From NCBI GenBank assembly GCA_038318085.1, contig JBBQBV010000094.1, positions 1-14,539 of the forward strand: a stretch of DNA of 14,539 nucleotides. Direction: 5' to 3'. Numbering within the stretch: the first letter of the stretch is position 1; the number at the start of each line of letters is the position of its first letter. This DNA comes from DATLGB01 sp038318085. Lineage in GTDB: Bacteria > Actinomycetota > Thermoleophilia > Solirubrobacterales > Solirubrobacteraceae. A model generated the notes under the pieces. That model saw only the letters and a program-made list of their open reading frames with translations, was not told where the DNA came from and searched no databases. A program made the position numbers and the translations under genes. Positions 9,642 to 14,539 of the stretch are shown here, in pieces.

Positions 9642-11851
9642 CCACGGCGGCGGGCCAGGTCGACACCGGCCGGCCCGCCTCCCCGCCCCTCGCTGCCTTG
9701 GCGACCGCGTTCACCGCGCTGTGCGCGTTCGGGGTGGTGCACTGGATGGCGATGGTCGAGCCGGTGGACCCGGCCCGCGAGGCTCTGGCCATCGCCGTGG
9801 CCGCCGGCACCGGCCTGGCCCTGCGGTCGGCGCGCGGACGCCGCGCGCCGATGGGGTCGGTGATCGTCGCCGGCTTCGCGCTTGCCCTGCTCGCCGGCGG
9901 CGTCCCCCTCGGCCGGCTGCGACCGGATCGCTGGGGTGCACTGGCGTCGGACATCAGCTCGGGGACGGCGGCCGTCGCGGGAGCCCGCATCCCCTACGAC
10001 GGCCTCGACGCGCAGCTGCGGCTGGTGATCGCAATCGGCGGGACGCTGCTCGCGCTCGCCGCCGGCCTGCTCGCGTTCTGGCCGCGCCGTGACGGCGCGA
10101 CCGGGTTCCGCGCCGGGGCGCTGGTCGCCCTGGTCGGGCTCTACGCGGTCCCCGCGGTCGCGCTCGAGCTCAAGTTCGGGTTCCTGCGGGGGGCGGCCCT
10201 GACGCTCCTCGTGCTGGCCTTCTGGTGCCTGGGGCGGGTGCGCGCCGGCGAGCTCTCCGGTGCCGTCGCGCTCGCGGCGTCCGCGGCCGTCGTCGCGCTC
10301 GTGGCGGCCCCGGCGCTCGACACGCGCCGGCCGTGGTTTGACTACGAGGACTTCATCCAGGGGGCCGCGGGGGCGCACGCGGCGAGCTTTGACTGGGACC
10401 ACGACTACGCGGGCTTCGTGTGGCCGCGCGACGGACGCGAGCTGCTGCGCATCACGTCGCGCCAGCGCGCGTATTGGAAGGCGGAGGACCTCGACCTCTT
10501 CGACGGCACCGAGTGGGTGCGCAACCCTGTGCTGGCCGGCGTCACCCCCGCGGCCGGCGGGCACGAGGGCGTCGACCCCGAACGGGTGCGGGCGTGGTCG
10601 TTTCAGATCGACGTGTCGGTGCGCAACCTGCGCTCGCGGACGCTGCCGATCGCCGGCGTCGCCGCCAGCGTGAAGATGCCCGGGCGCACGCCGGAGCTGC
10701 TGCGCCCGGGCATCTGGTCGGCCGGCCGGTCGATCCACCGCGGCGACACCTATCGCGCGCAGGTGTTCGTCCCCGAGCCCAGCGCCGCCGAGCTCGAGGC
10801 CGCCGGCACCGGATACGCCCCGCAGTTGGCGAGCGACACGGCCTTCAACGCGATCAGCCCGCCCTTTCGCGGGATCCCGCGCCCCGTGCAAGTCTTCGTG
10901 CCCACCTTCTTCAAGGGGACGCCGCGGATCGTGGGCTACGGCTCGCACGACTCTGCCCGGCCGGCCCTGAGGCACTCCAACCTGCGCCGCCTGTACGAGC
11001 TCTCGCGCCGGCTGCAGCGCGAAGCGGCCACGCCGTATGACTACGTGCAGGCGATCCGGCGCTATCTGGGCAACGGCTTCCGCTACGACGAGAGCCCGCC
11101 CGCCGCGTCGCGCACGCTCGACGGCTTCCTCTTTGACTCCCATGCGGGCTTCTGCCAGCAGTACTCCGGTGCGATGGCGCTGCTGCTGCGCATGGGCGGG
11201 GTCCCGGCCCGGGTCGCGACGGGCTTTGCGCCCGGCTCCTACGATCGCAACACCAAGCAGTACGTCGTGCGCGACGTGGACGCGCACTCGTGGGTCGAGG
11301 CGTGGTTCGAAGGCGCGGGCTGGGTCGTGTTCGACCCGACGCCGGCCGCGGCGCCCCCCCGCTCGCAGGCCCTGACCGGGTCGCCGTCGGCAGGGCGCGG
11401 CGACCTGCGCGACATCGGGATCACGCAGTCAAGCCCGGCTCCCGGGCCGGCGGAGGGGACCGGCGCGTCCTGGGCGCTGATCGGGCTCGGCGGGGGCGGG
11501 GCGGCGGCGCTGGCCGCTGCGGCCTGGTGGCTGTGGACGCGGCGCGGGCGCCCCCGGCCCACGCCGGCGACGGAGCTCGAGCGCGCGCTGCGCGTCGCCG
11601 GCGGTCCGTCCCCGCCCGGGACGACGCTCAGCGCCCTGGAGGCGCGCTTCGGCGCCACGCCGTCGGCCGCCGGGTACGTCCGTGCGGTGCGCGCGGCGCG
11701 CTACGCACCCGCGCCGGGCTCGGGGCCCACCCCCGCGCAGCGCCGCGGTCTGCGCCGCGCCGTGGCTCGGGGCCGCGGGCCGGCCGGGCGGCTGCGTGCC
11801 TGGCTCGCGCTGCCGCCGCGCCTGCGCGGAACCGGTCGCGGTCTACACTGA
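9638..11851 (+). CDS. TgpA-like membrane transglutaminase-domain protein
   Basis: This is a multi-pass membrane protein of 737 aa with an extracytoplasmic transglutaminase/protease-like fold, of the DUF3488-transglut_core-DUF4129 type (Pseudomonas TgpA is the studied relative). Seven hydrophobic segments lie at about residues 17-40, 48-63, 71-91, 126-148, 157-177, 183-200 and 207-227. A large external region of about 380 residues follows, containing the catalytic core: Cys506 in HAGFCQQYSGAMALLLRMGG, His550 in DVDAHSWVEAW and Asp566 in WVVFDPTPA. All three triad residues are present. An eighth helix at about 611-632 leads to a cytoplasmic Arg/Pro-rich tail resembling DUF4129. The GTG at 9638 overlaps the DUF58 stop. 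Substrate unknown; probably an envelope function with MoxR and DUF58. Confidence 0.9.
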   Translation: MTTAAGQVDTGRPASPPLAALATAFTALCAFGVVHWMAMVEPVDPAREALAIAVAAGTGLALRSARGRRAPMGSVIVAGFALALLAGGVPLGRLRPDRWGALASDISSGTAAVAGARIPYDGLDAQLRLVIAIGGTLLALAAGLLAFWPRRDGATGFRAGALVALVGLYAVPAVALELKFGFLRGAALTLLVLAFWCLGRVRAGELSGAVALAASAAVVALVAAPALDTRRPWFDYEDFIQGAAGAHAASFDWDHDYAGFVWPRDGRELLRITSRQRAYWKAEDLDLFDGTEWVRNPVLAGVTPAAGGHEGVDPERVRAWSFQIDVSVRNLRSRTLPIAGVAASVKMPGRTPELLRPGIWSAGRSIHRGDTYRAQVFVPEPSAAELEAAGTGYAPQLASDTAFNAISPPFRGIPRPVQVFVPTFFKGTPRIVGYGSHDSARPALRHSNLRRLYELSRRLQREAATPYDYVQAIRRYLGNGFRYDESPPAASRTLDGFLFDSHAGFCQQYSGAMALLLRMGGVPARVATGFAPGSYDRNTKQYVVRDVDAHSWVEAWFEGAGWVVFDPTPAAAPPRSQALTGSPSAGRGDLRDIGITQSSPAPGPAEGTGASWALIGLGGGGAAALAAAAWWLWTRRGRPRPTPATELERALRVAGGPSPPGTTLSALEARFGATPSAAGYVRAVRAARYAPAPGSGPTPAQRRGLRRAVARGRGPAGRLRAWLALPPRLRGTGRGLH

Positions 11852-11864
11852 CGCCCACGTACCG

Positions 11865-12227
11865 ATGGACTCCACCTACGACCTCTACAAGCGCGGCATG
11901 CGCCTGCTGGAGGACGGTGACCACCACGCCGCCGCCGTCCCGCTCCAGCGCGTGCGCGACCTCGAGCCAGACAAGACCTCAGTGCGCGAGGCGCTCGGCC
12001 GGGCGCTGTTCGGCGCCCGCCGGTTCCCCGAGGCCGAGCGGGAGTTTTCCGCGGTGGTCGAGCGCGCCCCGACCAACCACTACGCGCTGTTCTGCCTCGG
12101 CCGTGCGCTGCAGCTGCAGGGGCGTCACGCCGAGGCGCGGCAGCCGCTGGCACTCGCCTGCAGCCTGCGCCCGGACCGCGCGGACTACCGCGAGTACCGC
12201 GACCGCTCGCGCCGGCACGCGGCCTGA
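11865..12227 (+). CDS. Small tetratricopeptide repeat protein
   Basis: The product is a 120-aa protein made almost wholly of three 34-residue TPR units: about residues 4-38 (YDLYKRGMRLLEDGDHHAAA...), 39-72 (VREALGRALFGARRFPEAER...) and 73-106 (YALFCLGRALQLQGRHAEAR...), followed by a short basic tail. There is no signal peptide or membrane helix, so it is cytoplasmic. TPRs bind other proteins; the partner is unknown. The ATG at 11865 was chosen because the TPR pattern begins right after it; the frame extends upstream to 11682 inside the transglutaminase gene with low-complexity Arg/Pro text. The 13-nt gap from the transglutaminase suggests the same operon, so a scaffold role for the MoxR module is a reasonable guess, no more. 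Confidence 0.85.
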   Translation: MDSTYDLYKRGMRLLEDGDHHAAAVPLQRVRDLEPDKTSVREALGRALFGARRFPEAEREFSAVVERAPTNHYALFCLGRALQLQGRHAEARQPLALACSLRPDRADYREYRDRSRRHAA

Positions 12228-12441
12228 CCCGCCAGATCATTCGCAGGGATGAGCACGGATCGTCCGCGAGGACGATGCGGGAACGCACGCGGTCCGGTTG
12301 AGTAGCGGCCATGCATCGAGCGCCTCATCGATCGCATGCAGCAGCCGGCTCGGATAGGCGAGGCAGCGACACCCTCACCCAGTGAACGGGCCCTCTCGTG
12401 CGCGCCGAGCTCGGCGGCGCCCACGAGAGGCCGTTTCGGCG
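12228..12441. other. Convergent intergenic region with three stem-loops
   Basis: No gene is seen in these 214 bases between the TPR gene (+) and the glsB-like gene (-). They hold three inverted repeats. The first is ATCGTCC/GGACGAT with a GCGA tetraloop (12259-12276). The second is CATGCATCGA (12310-12319) paired with TCGAT and GCATG (12328-12338) with one bulged C. The third is the large hairpin at 12385-12435. Short open frames here show no recognisable protein character. The region may be simply a double-sided terminator, or could be transcribed as a structured RNA. Confidence 0.55.
12385..12435. terminator. Large hairpin, probable bidirectional terminator without U-tract
   Basis: The main stem CCTCTCGTG (12392-12400) pairs with CACGAGAGG (12422-12430). 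It extends outward by AACGG (12385-12389) with CCGTT (12431-12435) across a 2-nt bulge, and the loop contains a perfect 14-bp palindrome (12403-12416, centre AGCT). It begins only 6 bases past the glsB-like stop on the minus strand. There is no T run of more than three on either strand, so efficiency as an intrinsic terminator is uncertain. Confidence 0.55.
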
Positions 12442-12717
12442 TCAACGTCGGATGTCGCGCCGCGGCCCTCCGGCGCCCAGTCCTGAGCGCTCGGCGGCGG
12501 CGAGCAGCGCGACGGAGGCGAGGACGGCGACGACGAACCCGATGACGTTGAGCTCCATGACGTCCCCGCTGCCGATGAGGTTGGCGATGACGCCTCCGAT
12601 GATGGAGCCTGCGACGCCGAGCAGGAGCGTCCACAGCAGGCCGATCCTCTGACGGCCGGGCAGCAGCAGGCGAGCGAGCAGGCCGATGATGAGGCCGGCG
12701 ATGATGAATCCGATCAT
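12442..12717 (-). CDS. GlsB/YeaQ/YmgE-family small membrane protein
   Basis: The product is 91 aa, normal for the transglycosylase-associated protein family (PF04226), whose function is not firmly known and which is often stress-induced. Three glycine-rich hydrophobic segments are visible: residues 2-19 (IGFIIAGLIIGLLARLLL), 26-48 (GLLWTLLLGVAGSIIGGVIA) and 54-74 (ELNVIGFVVAVLASVALLAA), with the family-typical P-G-R between the first two. The C-terminal tail is glycine- and arginine-rich (GLGAGGPRRDIRR). The ATG at 12717 was chosen because the family N-terminus (M-I-G-F-I-I) starts there; the frame runs far upstream (to 13362) only as an antisense artefact across the neighbouring gene. There is no Shine-Dalgarno, and a -10-like hexamer lies 7 nt before the ATG. 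Divergent from the FTR1-like gene. Confidence 0.88.
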   Translation of the reverse strand: MIGFIIAGLIIGLLARLLLPGRQRIGLLWTLLLGVAGSIIGGVIANLIGSGDVMELNVIGFVVAVLASVALLAAAERSGLGAGGPRRDIRR

Positions 12718-12724
12718 GGCGGAG

Positions 12725-12730
12725 AGCTTA
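12725..12730 (-). promoter_or_regulatory. -10-like element for the glsB-like gene (leaderless)
   Basis: On the minus strand TAAGCT is followed by 7 nt and then the ATG at 12717, so transcription should start at or next to the ATG. No clear -35 is found at the expected distance. There is no Shine-Dalgarno, which fits a leaderless mRNA. Confidence 0.42.
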
Positions 12731-12762
12731 TGCCGTTCAGAGCCGCTCGGCGAGCGCAGACC

Positions 12763-12768
12763 TATCCT
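12763..12768 (+). promoter_or_regulatory. -10-like element for the FTR1-like gene (leaderless)
   Basis: TATCCT is followed by 7 nt and the GTG at 12776. A convincing -35 is absent. The spacing matches that of the mihF and glsB-like genes and decides the start codon chosen for the FTR1-like gene. Confidence 0.48.
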
Positions 12769-12775
12769 CAGCGGG

Positions 12776-13501
12776 GTGGACACCGTGTTCGTCGCCGCGG
12801 GAGCGGGGCTTGCCGTCCTGGTCGAGCTGCTCGAGGCGCTGGCGATCGTGCTCGCCGTCGGGTCGACGCGCCGCTGGCGCGATGCCTGGTTCGGCGCGAC
12901 GGGCGCCGTCGTCGCGTGCGCGGCGATCGCGATTCTGCTCGGTCCGGTGCTGCTCGCCCGGCTGCCGCTGACGACGCTGCGGCTGGTCATCGGCGCCGCG
13001 CTGCTGTGGTTCGGCCTCAACTGGCTGCGCAAGAACGTGCTGCGGCTCGCCGGTCGCAAGGCGCGCTCGTCTTCGGAGGGGGAGTTCGACCAGGTGTCGG
13101 CCGAGCTGGCGTCCGCACCGGCGACGGACTGGGTCGCCGTCGCCGTCGCCTTCAAGGGGGTCTTTCTCGAGGGGCTCGAGATCGTGCTGATCGTCAGCGT
13201 GCTCGCCCAGCGGCCGTCGGGGCCGGGGCCGGCGATCGCGGGCGCGGTGGCCGCCGCGCTCTTCGTCGCCGTGGCCGGTGCGTGGCTGCGGCGCCCGCTC
13301 TCGCGCATCCCCGAGACCGAGTTGAAGTTCGCCGTCGGCGCGCTGCTGACCACCTTCGGCATCTTCTTCGTGGGGGAGGGGCTGCACCTGCACTGGCCTG
13401 GCGGCGACGCCGCCGTGGTCTATCTGCTGGCCGGCGTGGTGCTCGCGGCGTTCGGCGCCGTGCGCGCGCTGCGCCGCCCGGCGGTCATTTCGGGCCCTTA
13501 A
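12776..13501 (+). CDS. Seven-helix membrane protein, COG4280 / FTR1-like
   Basis: The product is a 241-aa integral membrane protein with about seven hydrophobic segments (residues about 4-28, 38-61, 64-83, 118-142, 150-170, 183-203, 212-231). Two helices carry similar acidic motifs: VELLEALAIV (Glu17, Glu20) and FLEGLEIVLIV (Glu132, Glu135). These resemble the R-E-G-L-E motifs of the FTR1 iron permease family, but without the arginine. A further conserved-looking segment FGIFFVGEGLHLHWPGGD (193-211) has Glu201, His204 and His206. A metal-transport role is inference; no substrate can be named. The GTG at 12776 was chosen from the -10 hexamer 7 nt upstream; the frame reaches back to 12686 but overlaps the divergent glsB-like gene. 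The gene appears monocistronic. Confidence 0.82.
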   Translation: MDTVFVAAGAGLAVLVELLEALAIVLAVGSTRRWRDAWFGATGAVVACAAIAILLGPVLLARLPLTTLRLVIGAALLWFGLNWLRKNVLRLAGRKARSSSEGEFDQVSAELASAPATDWVAVAVAFKGVFLEGLEIVLIVSVLAQRPSGPGPAIAGAVAAALFVAVAGAWLRRPLSRIPETELKFAVGALLTTFGIFFVGEGLHLHWPGGDAAVVYLLAGVVLAAFGAVRALRRPAVISGP

Positions 13502-13504
13502 CGA

Positions 13505-13518
13505 CCGGCTAAGGCCGG
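13505..13518 (+). other. Short hairpin after the FTR1-like gene
   Basis: CCGGC-TAAG-GCCGG is a 5-bp stem with a 4-nt loop, three bases past the stop of the FTR1-like gene. No T-tract follows, so it is a weak terminator candidate only. Confidence 0.3.
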
Positions 13519-13537
13519 GGTTGCGCGGACCCCCCGG

Positions 13538-13546
13538 TGCTATGCT
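13538..13546 (+). promoter_or_regulatory. Extended -10 promoter of rimP-nusA
   Basis: TGC-TATGCT is an extended -10 element (TGn plus a good -10 hexamer), which compensates for the absence of a well-spaced -35; TTGCGC at 13521 is only 14 bp away. The predicted start site is near 13553, giving a leader of about 80 nt before rimP. Confidence 0.6.
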
Positions 13547-13583
13547 GATCGGACACTTTTCGTTGGGCCACGAGGCCTTGAAG

Positions 13584-13609
13584 AGCGGGCATGAGCCCGC
13601 TTTTTCTTT
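13584..13609 (+). terminator. Intrinsic terminator inside the rimP leader
   Basis: A perfect 7-bp stem AGCGGGC (13584-13590) / GCCCGCT (13595-13601) with an ATGA loop is followed by TTTT-C-TTT. It lies 57 nt or less after the predicted start site and 26 nt before the rimP ATG, so it can only end transcripts before rimP. It might alternatively end read-through from the FTR1-like gene. Confidence 0.8.
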
Positions 13610-13620
13610 GTCAGGATCGA

Positions 13621-13627
13621 GAGGAGG
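13621..13627 (+). promoter_or_regulatory. rimP ribosome binding site
   Basis: GAGGAGG lies 7 nt before the ATG at 13635, a near-ideal Shine-Dalgarno. It fixes the rimP start over the longer open frame that begins at 13521. Confidence 0.88.
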
Positions 13628-13634
13628 ATCCCAG

Positions 13635-14051
13635 ATGAGCAGCATCCAGGAACGCGTGGAAGCCGTCCTGGCGTCGGCCGAGCCCGATGTCGAAGTGCTG
13701 CTTGCCGAGGTTCTCGGCGGCACGCGGGTCCGGCTCTTCATCGATCACCCCGCGGGCGTGACCCTCGCGCTGTGCGAGCGCGTCACGCACCTGCTCCCGG
13801 ACATCCGCGCGCGCTACGCGCTCGAGGTCTCCTCTCCGGGCACCGAGCGCCCCCTCGTAAAGCCCGAGCACTTCCGCCGCTACCTCGGCCGGCGCGCTCG
13901 CGTGCGCACGCGTGGAGACCATGACGGGCGCACCAGCTTCACCGGCGAGCTGCTCGGAGCCACCGACTCCGAGGTGACCGTCGCCGCCGACACCGGCGTG
14001 GTCTGCATCCCCTACGCCGAGATCCACCGTTCCCACCTGGTCAAGGACTGA
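13635..14051 (+). CDS. rimP: Ribosome maturation factor RimP
   Basis: RimP binds S12 and aids 30S subunit maturation. The product is 138 aa, slightly short for the family (about 150-165). The N-terminal domain has the conserved pattern VEVLLAEVLGGTRVRLFIDHPAGVTLALCE, then the hallmark ALEVSSPGTERPLVKPEHFRRYLGRR. This is followed by the C-terminal SH3-like domain FTGELLGATDSEVTV ending IPYAEIHRSHLV. The otherwise typical YxLEVSSPGxxRPL signature is intact as YALEVSSPGTERPL. The ATG follows a strong Shine-Dalgarno. nusA begins 3 nt after the stop, as in nearly all bacteria, so the two are co-transcribed and share the leader attenuator. Confidence 0.96.
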   Translation: MSSIQERVEAVLASAEPDVEVLLAEVLGGTRVRLFIDHPAGVTLALCERVTHLLPDIRARYALEVSSPGTERPLVKPEHFRRYLGRRARVRTRGDHDGRTSFTGELLGATDSEVTVAADTGVVCIPYAEIHRSHLVKD

Positions 14052-14054
14052 ATC

Positions 14055-14539
14055 ATGTCGCAGGAGATCGTCGAAGCCGTACGCACGCTGGGGCGCGAGA
14101 AGGGCATCTCGGAGGAGAAGCTCATGGCCGCGCTGGAGGACGCGCTGCTGTCGGCCTACAAGAAGCAGCCGGGCTCGGCTCGCTACGCGCGCGTCACGAT
14201 GGACCGCGAGGACGGCGAGTTCCGCGTCGAGCGGCTGATCATCCCCGAGGAGCTCGAGGACGACCTGCTCGACGCCGTCGAGGCCGAGGCGTCCTTCGAG
14301 GAGGGCATGCGGCGCGTGGACCCCGAGACGGGCGAGGTCGTCGTGCCCGAGGCGCCCGACATCCCGCTCGAGCGCCTGCTCGAGCACATGGACGTGATCA
14401 AGACCGCCGACGTCACGCCCGAGGGTTTCGGGCGCATCGCCGCCCAGACCGCCAAGCAGGTCATCCTGCAGCGCATCCGCGAGGCCGAGCGCGACATGAT
14501 GTTCGAGGAGTACCGCGACCGCGTCGGCGAGCTGATCAC
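14055..14539 (+). CDS. nusA: Transcription termination/antitermination factor NusA, N-terminal part
   Basis: NusA binds RNA polymerase and modulates pausing, termination and antitermination. The first 161 residues are present; the gene runs off the window. The N-terminus IVEAVRTLGREKGISEEKLMAALEDALLSAYKK is the classic RNAP-binding helix pattern, and residues 119-151 (DVTPEGFGRIAAQTAKQVI, then ILQRIREAERDMMF) match the family closely. Between them, residues about 57-117 form a long acidic stretch (LEDDLLDAVEAEASFEEGM and after). It places the DVTPEGFGR motif about 17 residues later than in E. coli and over 40 later than in M. tuberculosis, from memory. The start at 14055 is 3 nt after the rimP stop, without a strong Shine-Dalgarno. 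Confidence 0.95.
   Translation, partial: MSQEIVEAVRTLGREKGISEEKLMAALEDALLSAYKKQPGSARYARVTMDREDGEFRVERLIIPEELEDDLLDAVEAEASFEEGMRRVDPETGEVVVPEAPDIPLERLLEHMDVIKTADVTPEGFGRIAAQTAKQVILQRIREAERDMMFEEYRDRVGELI

Larger units (their letters stand above)
13553..13634 (+). ncRNA. rimP-nusA leader RNA, candidate attenuator
   Basis: The predicted 5' leader contains a small hairpin (GGCC-ACGA-GGCC at 13566-13577), then a full intrinsic terminator (13584-13609), then the rimP ribosome binding site. No upstream segment complementary to the terminator arm is seen, so there is no obvious antiterminator. In Bacillus subtilis the operon containing nusA is reported to be autoregulated by leader termination without an antiterminator; the arrangement here fits such a scheme. 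That it works this way here is inference. Confidence 0.5.

Noticed and set aside
11844..11849. TACACT as a -10 for the TPR gene
   Set aside because: It is 15 nt from the ATG, has no -35, and coincides with the last codons of the transglutaminase gene; the short intergenic gap is better explained by one operon.
12185..12634. 149-codon minus-strand frame across the convergent intergenic region
   Set aside because: Low-complexity Arg/His text overlapping the glsB-like gene in another frame; no domain or ribosome binding site.
12718..13362. Upstream extension of the glsB-like minus-strand frame
   Set aside because: It runs antisense through the FTR1-like gene, is Ser/Ala/Thr-rich, and the family N-terminus starts at 12717.
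13551..13560. GGACACTTTT shared with the minus strand at 5048-5057
   Set aside because: A single 10-mer match in unrelated contexts without further similarity; most likely chance.

Overview
The window is a dense, very GC-rich bacterial stretch. Codon third positions are almost all G or C, and long antisense open frames appear as a by-product. MihF (the actinobacterial integration host factor) encoded directly before gmk-rpoZ-coaBC, after carA-carB, is an actinobacterial signature. The missing pyrD/pyrF between carB and mihF, the unusual CoaBC and CarB details and the protein style suggest a deep-branching actinobacterium, perhaps of the Thermoleophilia/Solirubrobacterales type. The class-level placement is inference. 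No mobile elements, CRISPR arrays, tRNAs or rRNAs were seen.

Layout. (1) Bases 3-4926: the end of a pyrimidine operon, pyrC (5'-truncated), carA and carB, with overlapping stop/start codons and a clean intrinsic terminator at 4959-4978. (2) Bases 5152-12227: eight co-directional, tightly packed genes. mihF has a probable leaderless GTG start under its own promoter and a palindrome upstream. It is followed by gmk, rpoZ and coaBC, then by an envelope-type module: MoxR AAA+ ATPase, DUF58 protein, TgpA-like membrane transglutaminase and a small TPR protein. (3) Bases 12228-12441: a short convergent intergenic region with three stem-loops. (4) Bases 12442-13501: a divergent pair, a GlsB/YeaQ-type small membrane protein on the minus strand and a COG4280/FTR1-like seven-helix membrane protein on the plus strand. 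Both have a -10-like hexamer exactly 7 nt before the start codon. (5) Bases 13538-14539: the rimP-nusA operon (nusA cut by the window end), preceded by an extended -10 promoter and a short leader with a complete intrinsic terminator hairpin, a probable attenuator.

How they work together: pyrC/carA/carB supply early pyrimidine synthesis; gmk, coaBC and rpoZ serve nucleotide, CoA and RNA polymerase functions; MihF compacts DNA; MoxR/DUF58/transglutaminase form a conserved trio thought to act at the envelope; RimP and NusA serve 30S maturation and transcription elongation/termination. Most of this is ordinary housekeeping. The points most worth a second look are a CarB lacking about 50 residues of its oligomerization domain, the rimP-nusA leader attenuator with a small ORF starting in its loop, the fusion of the MoxR module to a housekeeping operon, and the loss of the usual catalytic Cys in CoaC. 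I found no clear new defence or mobile system.
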